From Papilionanthe hookeriana x Papilionanthe teres (Eukaryota > Streptophyta > Magnoliopsida > Asparagales > Orchidaceae), in the NCBI GenBank assembly GCA_022702705.1, contig CM040423.1, forward strand, positions 44,651,575 through 44,715,574: DNA of 64,000 nucleotides, written 5' to 3'. Each line of letters opens with the position of its first letter. Position 1 is the first letter of the stretch. The translations under genes were made by a program, and so were the position numbers. Shown piece after piece: positions 23,396-34,774 of the stretch. The notes beneath the pieces are model-generated. The model was given only the letters and a program-made list of their open reading frames with translations, did not search any database and had not been told where the DNA came from.

Positions 23396-25220
23396 GCAAA
23401 AAGTAAAGGCAAAGGTAACAATATAAACATTTAGTTTAAAAGATAACAGGATAGCTCTATCCTGATAGAGCCGGAGAAGGCAAAGATTTATATCAACTGT
23501 AAGTTTGCGATAAAACCCATACAAATAATTTTAAGTTCAAAAGAAAGCCAACATCATGCATGTGTATGTAATCATGTGAATAATTTTTTCTCATATAGGC
23601 AACATTTCGGTCATAATTTCAATATATATGAAACTGAAATAAAAGATCAAGGCTCTGAATGCTCAATGTCAACAGAAATGAACCAAATAAACTGGTATGT
23701 CACAATTTCAGGCGTTTTTGGAACAATTGGGCATTTATCAAGCAACAGCTTTTAGGCGGATACCATTTATCTGAATTCTGACTGTGGTCACCATCAGTGC
23801 AAAAAGTGGTTGCTGTGGTTGCAACTTAAAAATAATTAACATTTGAAGATCATTTTGAAGATTCATCAGTGCATGACTGACCCAAAGGGTCCAAGGGTAC
23901 TTAACAACAGTTATAATACGTAGAAACATGGCTAATTTAGAAGAATATAAGAAAGCAACCGAGGGATGCTAAGTGAAACTTCAAATACGTACAAGAGTCT
24001 GTTGATGTTAGTTTGACTAGTCGAAAGGCAAACAAAAGTGGAGAACAAATTTCTTGATATTACGTTGGGGATCGGCACAACGGAGAGCTTTGATTGATTG
24101 TGCTTTCCCAATAGGTGGAAACATTGGTTTGGAAGACAAATCTTTAGCTAGTAGTTGTTTTATCGACAGCAGGCAGAACATATGATTGCTACAGAAACTA
24201 CAAAAGAGGGTATGCATATAAATAAATTGGTAGAAGTATTTGATAATAAATAAAAGAAATCTAGAGTGACAATCAAAGTGCCATTTAACTGATGAGAAAT
24301 AAGTTTTCATGAAAGAACAAAATGCATTGATATTAGACTACATTTTATCATATTACAATCAGAGTTAAAAAATTTTGTATTATCAAGAATCATACTAAAT
24401 AATGCAGGGCAATGTTTAAAAAGGCACAATCAGGTGTTGAGAAGGTTTTCGTTCGTGAGACAAGGTATAAGATTTAAGGTCTTTTGGGCGTAAACCTCAA
24501 ATTTAAAATATTATGTAAATTAATAAATATTACAAACTATAAAATAAGTAATAAGAAATAATAATATTAATATTCTAATTTATTTACACATTAAAAAGTA
24601 ATAAATCGACATTCAAACTAAATAAAAAGTAGTTAATTATGTAAAATTAGAATTAACACGTTAGTATCCGAATATCAAATTATGAAATAAGATGAGTTAT
24701 ACAAACATTAAACTATCAAAATAAACTAAGGAATTAAAATAAAATACTAAAATATCAACGTGTTTTATGGTCACGAAGGGCAAAATAATATTTTAAGAGG
24801 GATAAAATTGATATTTTATGAGAAAGAAAAAGCCAAATTGTTTTACTGGGCGGCGAGGGCGCGGAGAGCGCAATTGCACAAGGATAACACAATCTTAAAG
24901 TAGAATTTACAAGTTCCTCCTCAAATGTGGATCATCCATGTTTGTTAGAAATATTGCCAAAGCCTCAAAGGGTAAGTGATAAGAGAAAACACATCAAACT
25001 ATAGTTTTACTTCTTACAGAAATTTAATGCGTGATTCCCACCAAATAGGCAACGTTTTCCAACTTAATGTAGTCATCACAAACTGATTCCAACTTAATGA
25101 ACAATTTATTTGTCCAATACTATAACATGAACATATTTCTTATTAATGCAACATAGCAATTTCAAGGCAAAAAGAGAACATCATAGAAACCCAACGAAGG
25201 GATCATACTTAGATTTTATG

Positions 25221-25448
25221 TCATTCCACATCAATGCAAACAAATACAGCTTGAGCTGCTACAGATGCTGCCATTCCACCAAGGCCATTTGCTATAGCGG
25301 CCTGCAATAGTTCAGAAATCTTGAATGGCTCCAACATTTTTATAGCTACGACCTGCGTGATCTCCAAAGATGAAATGAAGAAGCTCCTAGCAGGAACAAC
25401 ACCAACAATAACAGTACCAATATTTTTTAAAACAACCAATGCATTCTT
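25221..25448 (-). pseudogene. Mitochondrial carrier (SLC25A44-like) pseudo-exon
   Basis: The minus-strand open frame reads NALVVLKNIGTVIVGVVPAR, then SFFISSLEITQVVAIKML, then LLQAAIANGLGGMAASVAAQ and AVFVCIDVE-stop. This matches the middle of plant mitochondrial substrate carriers related to SLC25A44: the end of repeat 1 (G(F/N)GTVI.GAVPAR..F...LE.TK) and the start of repeat 2, where the signature Q(A)VFVPID(V) is expected. Here the Pro of the PxD motif is Cys and the frame stops right after it. A working carrier has about 300 residues in three repeats; only about 75 are present, with no neighbouring exons found. It is therefore a gene fragment or pseudogene. Family assignment is from recalled motifs. 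Confidence 0.75.
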
Positions 25449-25449
25449 C

Positions 25450-26065
25450 TGAACATGAAATATAGATTGGAGATCAGTTTAGGATTTAGTAATAGTATAA
25501 GAACACAATTAAATCTTCTTATAACTTATTTACATACAACTCATTTGAATTTTCATATTCCTTATTTTGAAATAAAAATATGAATCTTAACCAAAAAAAA
25601 AAAAACTCATTAAGATTTTCAGAATCTATTTGAGGCAATTTTTCCACAGCTTTTGTGTTCTAGATTGCTAATATAGTTAAATTTGACTATAAATATTTGC
25701 TTATGCTTTTACAAATACAATGTTTTCTTTACATGGATGGGAAGTAATATTTACAGTCAAATCTCTAAATTATGGTAGCCGTAAAAAAAACCATCATTTA
25801 ACTTCAAAATATATAAATGATACTCACAAAAAAAAAATGCTCACAATAATTCTTCAACTATATTCACAAACAATTATACCTACACCAAAGCAGCCTCTTC
25901 AGAGTTCAACAACCACTTCTCATGAAAGAATGATAAAAAATTCAATATCTAAAACTTTAAACTAAATGAAGACTATCATTAAACTACAACAACAAACTAA
26001 TCGACACTCTATATAACATAACAATAAATCTATAAAAAAAAATCAAACAAATCATCTTCAAACTC
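25450..26065. other. AT-rich spacer downstream of GH17 gene
   Basis: Holds AT-rich DNA and presumably the 3' UTR of the glucanase gene. The open frame at 25720-25965 (plus) is low-complexity and unsupported. Confidence 0.6.
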
Positions 26066-27805
26066 CTAAAACATGAGCACATAAAGCGAAATCAACATAA
26101 ACATTAGTAACAATGGCAAACCAAAAGCTCTACAACTCGCGGCCGAATCAATTTGAATGATGAAATTGCACTTATCAGTACTCTGATTCTGAGTGGTCAC
26201 CATGCCAAGTCCCTGAAAACCACAGGCCAGTTCATTCTGCCCCTGCGCCTGAAAATACATATTGAACGCATAAGAAGCATTCCCATTAGTATCCAATTCA
26301 TTGCAGGTGGAGCCATAGCCGAGCGCAGTGCAGTCCGAGAAGGTGCAGGCAAAGTTTATGTTCCCCGCGAGCTTGTCCAAGTTACCCGCTTCAGGATTGA
26401 ATACACACCACTTCTGTGGCAAGTACTTCACATTCTTGGCGGCGACGAGCAACTTGGTCGGCGGCTGCTGGCCGGAGAGATCCATGGCAAATTTGGGTTG
26501 CCCGTCGTAGTGGAAGATCCCCCAGTGCCTCTCAAAGCTCCCTGGATCTATGCTCTTCGCATCTTCATCAATGAGGCCGAAGAGATAAACATCTATGTCC
26601 ACATTTGGTCGCAGCGGCGTCCCTTGCTTACGAGCTAAACGGGGAAGAAGCCCGTTATAGAATCTCTGCGCATAGTTATTATTTGCGTTTATGTCTCCAT
26701 CAGTAGGCCATCCCACCTCTCCCACTATGATGGGCAAGTCCGGAACTCCGACGGCCTTCAAGGCTGAGACAAGGGTGTCGAAGTTGGCATCGAAGACATT
26801 GGTGTATTGTATGCCATTGTCGACGACCGGCTTGCCCGTGCCTTCGAAGAAGGCGTAATCAAAGGGGAAGTCTTTATTGGCATACAAGCTCAGGAAAGGA
26901 TAGATATTTACGGTGAATGAGGCATTGTTCTTCTTGAAGAAATGAACCATTTGGGTCATGATATCGCTGATATCGGAGCGGAACCGGCCGGCGGAAGGGA
27001 CTGGGTTGGATGACGGGGAGTTGTAGACGTCGGCGTTGAGGGGGACGGTGGCCTTGATTTTGTCTCCATAGCCAGCTTCATTAAGGGCATTCTGAATATT
27101 TTGCAGTGCGGGGAAAGTGGTGTTGATGAATGAACCATTATAGGCGGCGAGGAAAGGCTCGTTGCCGACGGCAACATATCTGTAAGGAGGAAGAGAGCAA
27201 GAAATATGGCGTTACGGCAAGTAGCTACAAAGAAGAAAAATGCTTAAACATTCAATAAAAACTCTGACTGGTAAAACAGATTCAAAGACACAAATCTGAT
27301 GGAAGAAAAAAAAAACCATGTTTTAATAAGAAGATTCAACAAAGGAATATGACAAAAACTTGGCATAAAGGCAAAATCACAAAAAGTAAACACACAAAAA
27401 GGCCCCAACTTTTAACTCCAGCAGAATAAGAATCGTAATAAAGAAAAACAGGACAGGAAACAATGAGACTCACTTGATATTGACTCCTCCATCAAACATA
27501 TAGCGAGAAACATTCTTATCTACCCAGCGCTGAGCAGCATCATAGTCGTTCATGATCGCAAGCATATTGTTTGGAATCGCCACCATTACCTCAATATCAC
27601 TCCCGACAAGCGCTTTCAAGGTGTTCTCATCCGCATCAAAAAGTTTAACTTTTGCAATCCCGTTGTCCTGCAACAACCGAGCAACAATCTTCGGCGGCAA
27701 CGGACGAATCGCCATGGTCCCCCAATTAACCCCAACAGCTCCTTCCCCCATCGGAAAAGACAGCAAGATCAGTAAAACCCATAGCAACAATCCGCTGAGC
27801 CTCAT
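26066..27805 (-). CDS. Glucan endo-1,3-beta-glucosidase (GH17 + X8/CBM43, GPI-anchored)
   Basis: A 481-residue enzyme from two exons, 27474-27805 and 26066-27179; the intron is GT-AG and splits a Lys codon (K111). It hydrolyses beta-1,3-glucan (callose) in the cell wall or at plasmodesmata. Residues 1-22 are a signal peptide (MRLSGLLLWVLLILLSFPMG). The GH17 barrel runs from about 23 to 340, with the proton donor E118 in YVAVGNEPF and the nucleophile E265 in IIVGEVGWPTDGD. The Cys-rich X8/CBM43 domain is about 368-454 (starts WCVFNPEAG). A DSAAS stretch (455-459) followed by a hydrophobic tail to the stop is a typical GPI-attachment signal. It resembles the Arabidopsis endoglucanase 5/6 type (similar length and one early intron). 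All catalytic residues are present and it looks functional. Open frames on the other strand within it are shadows. Confidence 0.96.
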
Positions 27806-28457
27806 GGCTTCTGAAAAAAAAGGATCAAATTCAAGGGAGAGGAGGAGAAGAACGCAAGGAACAAAAGGGAAGATGCTTGAAGACGAGGATGACGCGATCT
27901 AAGGGGGGGATTAGCTTAGAGAAGATAAAAGGAACAAAGATAGTTATTTTGACGCAAGTCGTGGGGAGGGAAGAAGGGGAAATGTTCAGTAATGGGCTGT
28001 GACGTCGTGCAGCCTCACAGCGTAACGGTCAGTGGAGGAAGACCGCATATTTTTCAGAATATTTTTTACTTTTATTATTAGTTCACGTGTATTAAAATAG
28101 ATGCCGACATTAAATTCCAAAATATATATATATTTACATATAAATGTTATTGTTTCCATTTATATCACTAAAGTCACAAAAAAATATGTCGCTATTTTAA
28201 TTTTTTAAATTAAAATACAGATTTTGGTGTATAAATAAGAAAATAAGATTAACGGATTTCTAAATTTAAGAATTTCAGGTGTGTGCATGTAAATAATTAA
28301 AAGGGTATAATTGTAATTAAATATTAATTGTATAAATAATATAACATTTATCGAAATTTTAAGATCATAACGTAATATTTGTATTTTTTCAAAAACGCAA
28401 CTATTGTGCTTGTGGTTGTAGGTGGTAAAATGTAGTGAATTAAGGGTCATAGATGAG
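27806..28457. other. GH17 upstream region with degenerate MITE
   Basis: Presumed promoter and leader of the glucanase gene on the minus strand; I see no confident TATA box. About 28130-28305 carries a degenerate long-TIR MITE (ATTTACATATAAATG ... TTTCAGGTGTGTGCATGTAA). Confidence 0.5.
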
Positions 28458-28851
28458 GAAAATTATTCCATACTTGATAACGCATGCATATACGATATCT
28501 GAATCCCCGAATAACCATCCGATAACCTCCGTGATAATAGTATTTCAGGGTTATCGTTATGTTATTAGCAGGTTATTGCGATATTATTTCGAATAATCAG
28601 CAAATAACCTCCTAATAAAGCTCCAATAACCTCCGCGGTTTCATTTTATACTTTTTATCTGTTATTCGGGATATTATGAGGTTATTGGGAGGTTATTGCT
28701 CAAATAACTCTGCAGTAACTTTATAATAATCTGTCAATAACCCCCGCAGTTTCGTTTTAATATTATTCACAGGTTATCATATGGTTATTAAGGGGGTTTT
28801 TAGAGATTTCGTACGTAGCGCTGCTTACGTTGTCCGTATGGAATAATTTTC
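28458..28851. mobile_element. ~394-bp MITE, palindromic-end family, second member
   Basis: Terminal inverted repeats are GAAAATTATTCCATAC at both ends. The inner right end holds CGTACGTAGCGCTGCTTACG, a decayed version of the palindrome found at 18848-18879, followed by GTCCGTATGG as in that element. The interior repeats AATAACCTCC and its complement GGTTATT more than a dozen times in both orientations. No ORF. No clear target duplication. Confidence 0.7.
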
Positions 28852-30681
28852 TCATGGGTGACGATGAATTTTACATATTTAAAATTCAGGTGTATTTTTA
28901 AATTCATGTAAATGTCTAATTATGATTGTTTTATTGGTTTTGAACTGAATTAAAATTTTAGCTTAGAAAATTTATGGAGATCGAGAAAGTTTTATTTCTT
29001 AATTTCATTGGAAAATATTGGACATATGGATAGAATTATGAAATGAAGAATGATTTTGGAAACATCCGCCGGTAGAGATTCAGAAATTCTAGTTTTCGTC
29101 CTACAATCATCGAAGATGATCATCACGAACAATTGTTGTTATCAAACTATTGTCTTCTAATTATCATTGTCGGGACTCGATCTTTGTTATATGACTATTG
29201 GCGCCTAATTGTTGCTAACCAATTACTTTCGTCTATCGTTGTTGTCTGATTGATACCGTCTAATTATTCTCGTCCAACCATCATTATCTTGTTGCTATCA
29301 CTCTTTGCTATTGTTATAATTTCTATATGAAAATGTGTGAATACAAATCTCAAAAAAAAAAAAAAAAAAAAAAAGACTAATAACTGTAACGAATAGGACG
29401 TAGCAGGTGAGGGCCCACCAAGAGAAAATCCAATATTCTACCTCTGGCCGCCCGACTCATGCTAGTCAGGTGACAACCAACCCTCGTACCAAGCGATAAC
29501 TAACGACCCGTTAAAAGGGTATCTCGACAAAATTCCTGCATGACTGATTCGACTAAATTTATCACACAAATTGAAAGAAAATTGACAGCCGCCCTAACAT
29601 CTGACCGGCGACCCACACTACTCAACCGTCCCAAAAGAGACACTTGTTCTTATTGTACACTCGACTGGATGTCGTTTTAGACTCTCGGTCTTATTAATGT
29701 CAATTACCTAAAATATGTTTATATATATATATATATAGTTGCATGAGTGATTCTTTTGTAATATTCATAATAAATGCTACTAGATTTTATCCAAAAAAAA
29801 ATTACAATATTCATTATTTTCTATTACAATCATTGTTTGATGCACTCAGCTCATCACGAGTGTTTATTAATTAATTTATTTATTTTTATGTCTCAAATCT
29901 CTCTAACGTTGGGACGTTCATCGTTAAATAATTACTCATGCCAAAGGTTAAATTTATTAATGACATATTTAACGCTTTTATAAATATTATATTGGGGATT
30001 AAAACTCCCAAAGTAAATAATTAGATACTATTTGACACTTTAATCACAAAATAATTATTCTTTTTCTCCAAATCAATAATTAATACCAAATGTTACGACA
30101 TTCCTTTCCAGTCAAAGATAAAAATTTATTTGACTTTGTTGACTTTGCTGACCTTTAAATTTATGATTTCATGTAATTGTTTTAATATATTTAATTACAA
30201 TTATGAAAATAAAAGGATATACATGGATCCATAGTGGTGCCACGTGTGAGAAGCATGTGCCACGTGGTATCAATGTATCTTCTAAATTATAACTATTATT
30301 AAAAAAAATAAGTTTTGTATTTTTAAATATTTAATTTAGTTTTATTAATAATTGTTAGTACTATAATAATATGTTGAATGTGTAACTCGTGATTTAATAA
30401 GAGAAAATATTTTATTTTGACACCACACGTTCTGACGTCTAATCATCGACTCCCATGTCGCTGTACACGTCATCAGCGAAAGACGTGGTGGCCGGTGGTT
30501 GGCCTCCGGACGTGCATAAGTTCGGATGAAATATTTTTCCGATTATGGCGTTCCAATTCCTAATTATGCAACCCTTTAAACATCAATGAATATTTAATTT
30601 TTCACATGACATAACCATAATCCCTAGCACTTAATTGTTTGATTATGTTTAATAAGAGTTAATCACCACTTAACCCATAAG
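28852..30681. other. Intergenic DNA without recognised genes
   Basis: It holds a 23-base poly(A) (29352-29374), a GC-richer stretch at about 29390-29690 that I cannot assign, an AT repeat near 29718-29738, and a degenerate ATCATTGTCGTCTAATTG-like repeat near 29100-29300. G-box-like CCACGTGT and CCACGTGG words occur near 30240-30265. No coding region is supported. Confidence 0.5.
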
Positions 30682-31245
30682 TAGGGGTGTAGACGAACCG
30701 AACACGAACGAACAGAGCTTGTGCTCGTGTTCGGTTCATTTGAAATTTAATTTGTTTGAAATAAGCTCGTGTTTGAAATTGCTCGTGAAGTCACTGTTCG
30801 TGTTCGTTTATTAACGAACGAGCCGAACACTAGCTGTTCGCAAACGACGAGCCAGTTTGACAGCCCTAATATTAATATATATATATATAATATATTATAT
30901 TAATTATATAACTTATATTATATAAATATATGATATCTATAATAGTATATTACTAATATAGTATACTAAAATATTATTATTATTAATTTATTATATATTA
31001 TAATTTATAAAATTTAATTTTTTTAATTATTTATATATAACTATTTTAAATTATTTTATATTTCGAACAATAACAATTCGAACACGAACGAATGCATCAC
31101 TGTCCGTGTTTGATTCGTTTAATTAACCGAACGAAAAGAAATTGTTCGTATTCATCTCGTTTACTTATCAAACGAATCAAACACAAACTCCTTGATGAAC
31201 TGAACAAGAACTGTTCGCGAACAATGAGCTTTTTTGACAGCCCTA
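30682..31245. mobile_element. hAT-type MITE with 8-bp target duplication
   Basis: It starts TAGGGGTGTAGACGAACCG and ends TTTTTTGACAGCCCTA, an imperfect terminal inverted repeat of hAT type. Flanking 8-mers CCCATAAG (30674-30681) and CCCACAAG (31246-31253) differ at one base, as expected of a hAT target duplication. The interior alternates CGAACACGAACGA and TCGTGTTCG words and has an AT-rich centre. A TTTGACAGCCCTAAT word at about 30852-30867 repeats the right terminus internally, suggesting an internal rearrangement. No transposase. Confidence 0.85.
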
Positions 31246-31462
31246 CCCACAAGAAAGGCTATATTAGAATTTTGGGATAATTAGATGCATAGCTCTCAAG
31301 ACATCCAGGTCATTTTTTTTAACTATTATAACAGTCAAATCAGTAGGAATTTGATAAAAAGGCAAAATATGGGAAATTTTATATTATAAAAGCGTGCTGA
31401 TTTTGTAAAAAAATATATATTTTTAATCGAAATGTTCCTAATTGCTTCAATTTTATAAACTG

Positions 31463-31925
31463 TGTTGAGAAATTTAAGGTAAATAAATATAAATTTAGAA
31501 GGAGAACACAAAGATTTAACGAGGTTGGACAAAGATGACTACGCCCTTAAGAGCAGAGCAACGACTTTTCTTTAAGTTTCAGAAAAGAGTCAACATATGA
31601 TTACAAACAAGACATATATACATAACCCTAGTGTTCAATATGTAATTACAGAATTACCCATGTACCGTACCACAGGGGAGTTGTCACCGCACCCCCCAAC
31701 CCACATAAAGTAACTCTCCCAATTTGACAGATGTTTTTGTTCCACTCCACTCGCTCCATTCCGCTCCAGCATCTGTCTCGTATCTGATATATGAGCTACG
31801 TAACAAATTGAGAAGGAAAGACAGTTAATCGGCTGTGAGGACGATGATGTGGATCGCACCGCACCGTACATTTAAAAGTATAGTGTGATTCTTACCATCA
31901 TCCGCAAACGTCCGTTGTCCAGGCA
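31463..31925 (-). mobile_element. Copia LTR-like fragment
   Basis: It contains GAACACAAAGATTTAACGAG, GTTGGACAAAGATGACTACG and a Leu-codon-free AT stretch in the same layout as the 290-bp Copia LTRs at 9652 and 11020 (ATTTAACGAGGTTCGGCAAA). The left end TGTTGAGA would be the LTR terminus in minus orientation. The right boundary and a target duplication were not found. Confidence 0.5.
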
Positions 31926-32289
31926 TATATTTCCCAATAGTTAAGACATATTTTAAATGAATTGAAATACATAAGAAGGCAAAGTAGGCAAAGTGCACTT
32001 GTCGAGTTGAGAAAAAACAAAGGTGCAGATGTTGAGAGGCGATTAGTCCCTGCTAGAGCAAACCCATGAAAATAATAATTTTAAGGAAAATTTACAAAAA
32101 TACCATACAATTTTATTATTGGTTATTGTCTGAGCTTAAACATCAGTTGGACCCCATTGAACTAATTCATTGTGATTGGCTTTAATTGCCCAAATCAATA
32201 TTCATTTGGAATGCTTCCAAGCAATTAAGGCATGATTGGATGATTTTGTAATGGTTGGCCGTTGGCAGATTACAATTTTATATTTATAA

Positions 32290-32400
32290 AAAGTAAGGGG
32301 TATTTACATACATACCCCCCAATTCTTATGTATTGTCATAATCTAATAACCATACAGATATGTGAATAGTTAAGAATTGAATGGAATGCATGCAGAACTT
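32290..32400. mobile_element. Long-TIR MITE, shortened copy
   Basis: The left arm is GGGGTATTTACATACATACC and CCCAATTCTTATGTATT; the right arm is CAGATATGTGAATAGTTAAG and GAATTGAATGGAATGCATG. The centre is deleted. A lone left arm occurs at about 32085-32115. Confidence 0.65.
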
Positions 32401-32850
32401 CCCAATAATACTCGTAATAGCTAAGATTTATGCTGAACTTCATGTCAACGGTGATAAGAGTGATGTTGAACTTCAGGTCATTCTCAAAGTTTCAAGCTCT
32501 TTCACAATTCTTAGCTCTCTCTCCCCATCTCATAAGAGGACCGAGACTTTATTTATAGAGTTATGAGTGTTATTAATGCTGAAATATGAATTACTTTGAA
32601 TGGATAGTTCGGAGAGCTTCATTTTATCGTATGTGTCTGCAAAACTTTCAAATATGATCTAATGTCTTGATCAAGGTTTGATTTGATTCAAATTAGTTCA
32701 ATTTTGACAACATTATGCTCATCTTGTGGAGCTGCTCAGTTTAACTATAATGAAATCAAAACATTTCTTTCTCAGAAACATGCATCGAGATTCATGTCAT
32801 GCCTTGAAATTCACGTTAGATGATAGATCTTTATTCGTCAGAGGAACGAT
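32400..32850 (-). mobile_element. Solo-LTR family, third copy (partial)
   Basis: Aligns with the downstream part of the ~1-kb solo LTRs at 9285 and 46668: TCAAAGTTTCAAGCTCTTTC, a TTTATTTATAGAGTTATGAG segment carrying the reverse TATA box, GATAGTTCGGAGAGCTTCAT, and TCATGCCTTGAAATTCACGT to about 32825. The minisatellite part is mostly missing. It lies about 280 bp downstream of the first CCX stop codon. Confidence 0.7.
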
Positions 32851-33130
32851 TTATTTATTTATCCTTACATAAACATTTTTTTATGCAACGCGTAGTTCCT
32901 TCGTGTTGAAGGTTTCAACTGATGGTACAGAAGGCTGACTCCATTAATACTCAGCTCAAATCAAGATTAAATAAATAACAATAATTAATCATTCTTTCAA
33001 CCATATTAACATTAATTAATCATTCCTATTAATGATTACTAAGCAAAAACTTTCATGATTATCAACATCCTCTGAACACCTAAAATTTTTTCATTTCATC
33101 AAAGCAACTAAACTGTACATCAAAAGCAAA

Positions 33131-34774
33131 CTATACATTAAAAGAAGCACCAAAGTTCAAGATCTGGAAACTCTGAAGAACCCTAATGCATATAAAACAG
33201 CAGTAAATAGCCAGCAGACCGATCCCCAAAGCCCTGCTCAGCTTCATCCCCTTCATCTGCAACATCACCAAAGCCCACAGAATTCCCCCAATCAGAAACC
33301 CAATCAGCACAAATTCTGAATCATCCTTACTTGCGATCACAAGTGGCGATGGATACGCTTTCACTGTAGAAATGACGAAGGATAATCCCAGTCCAACCAA
33401 TGTGTTAAAAATTGGACCTGCGTAGCAACCCGCAACTGCAACCTGAGCTCCATTTTCTCCTCCGTTAACGGCCATGGCGACGTCGGCCACAAGGTCTCCC
33501 AGCGAGTTCCCCCACGCCAATACTGTGACTCCGAGGACTGAAGGTCTGACGCCCAGTATTTCACCTAAGGAGACCAGAAGAGAGACCAGTTCTCCTGCGA
33601 TTATATAGGTCCAGACAACACTCATCAGGAAGCCGGATAAGAGCCATGGAAGCTGGAGTCTTTTTGGTGGGTGGGAATTTGCTGTGCACTCCATTGCTGT
33701 GATGCCGAGAAGTAAACCGAGTAAGGAAGCGAAGAGGAGGACAGTGGTGCTGTGCTCTGAATTCATCTCCGTTGCTTGAGAGTTCCATAGTGTTGCCAGA
33801 AGAATTGGTGAGAGAGTCACGGAAGCTACTGCGAATGGTTTCGACCATCTTTCTTCTGTGATCACGGGGATTGTTAGCCTTCTTGGAAGATAGAGAGGCA
33901 GTTCTATGAGATAAAGGAACCAGCTTTGAATCGGAACAGAGGAATCTGAGTTGAAAAAGCTCAGGTATGAGTCGATCTCTTTATCATTCTGCTGCGGTTG
34001 TTGAACCTCTATGGATTCCAGTAATGGCATGCTGATTTCTCCTGACTCTTTACTGCAGCAATGGTTCATTGATACGATGATAATGTAGATGATGTAGAGA
34101 GAGACGAAGATCATTGCTTCCCAGATGCGAATTTGTCCGATAGTTAGAATTATGAGAAGGAAGGAGAGAGTCACGATCAGGAAGCAGATATCTCTGATAA
34201 AGCTCACTCGATCGATAGAAACTGCAGGGCGGGATGAGCGGCAGACGGAGATGCTGATTATTGCGAGAACGGTGGAAGACACAAAAAATGCGCCGCCGAG
34301 AACACTGCTGAGGCCAATCTCCACGCCGCCGTTGTCTCCTCCGGAGGCGAAAGAGACTATGCTGGAGAAGAGATCCGGCGCACCATTTCCGAGGGAGAGG
34401 AAGGTAACGCCGGCGATGGTAGGGGAGAGGTTCAGGACACTGGAGAGGCTTTCAAGCGAGGAGCAGAAGTAGTTAGACGCAGTGTTTCCGAGTAAGTAGA
34501 GGAGAACAAGAAGCCATAGAGCGAGAAGGATGAAGGCCAGAGCAGGGGAATTGATGAAAACGCAATGGAAGAGGCGGAGATAGTCGATGTAGCCGCGAGG
34601 GTCGGATGAATCAGCGGATCTGAGATTGAAAAATACTGTTGTTTCGCAGCCGTGAATTGGGGAGGGGTGAGAGGAAGGGAGGACGAAGAACAACAAGAAG
34701 AAGAGGGCTAAGGAGAAGAGAAAGGAGATATTGATGAGAACATCAATGGATTTGTAAAGAGAAGTGAGTGCCAT
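33131..34774 (-). CDS. CCX: Cation/calcium exchanger (CCX family), 547 aa
   Basis: An intronless gene for a multi-pass Na+/Ca2+-exchanger-type antiporter of the plant CCX subfamily, which moves K+, Na+ or Ca2+/Mn2+ against H+ or Na+ across endomembranes or the plasma membrane. An N-terminal hydrophobic segment (about 12-35) is followed by a Cys-containing lumenal loop. The first exchanger repeat carries LSLGNGAPDLFSS (about 127-138) and the second LAWGNSLGDLVADVAMA (about 420-435), the paired alpha-repeat ion-coordinating motifs of the family. A hydrophilic loop between them (about 240-290) contains SIEVQQPQQNDKE. The length is normal (about 540-590). A CAYAGPIFNT-like stretch (GCYAGPIFNTLVGLGLSF) is typical. 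A diverged tandem relative lies 3.9 kb away at 38643-40394. The exact substrate cannot be told from sequence. Confidence 0.95.
   Translation of the reverse strand: MALTSLYKSIDVLINISFLFSLALFFLLFFVLPSSHPSPIHGCETTVFFNLRSADSSDPRGYIDYLRLFHCVFINSPALAFILLALWLLVLLYLLGNTASNYFCSSLESLSSVLNLSPTIAGVTFLSLGNGAPDLFSSIVSFASGGDNGGVEIGLSSVLGGAFFVSSTVLAIISISVCRSSRPAVSIDRVSFIRDICFLIVTLSFLLIILTIGQIRIWEAMIFVSLYIIYIIIVSMNHCCSKESGEISMPLLESIEVQQPQQNDKEIDSYLSFFNSDSSVPIQSWFLYLIELPLYLPRRLTIPVITEERWSKPFAVASVTLSPILLATLWNSQATEMNSEHSTTVLLFASLLGLLLGITAMECTANSHPPKRLQLPWLLSGFLMSVVWTYIIAGELVSLLVSLGEILGVRPSVLGVTVLAWGNSLGDLVADVAMAVNGGENGAQVAVAGCYAGPIFNTLVGLGLSFVISTVKAYPSPLVIASKDDSEFVLIGFLIGGILWALVMLQMKGMKLSRALGIGLLAIYCCFICIRVLQSFQILNFGASFNV

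Noticed and set aside
26153..26638. 161-codon plus-strand frame
   Set aside because: Antisense shadow of the GH17 second exon.
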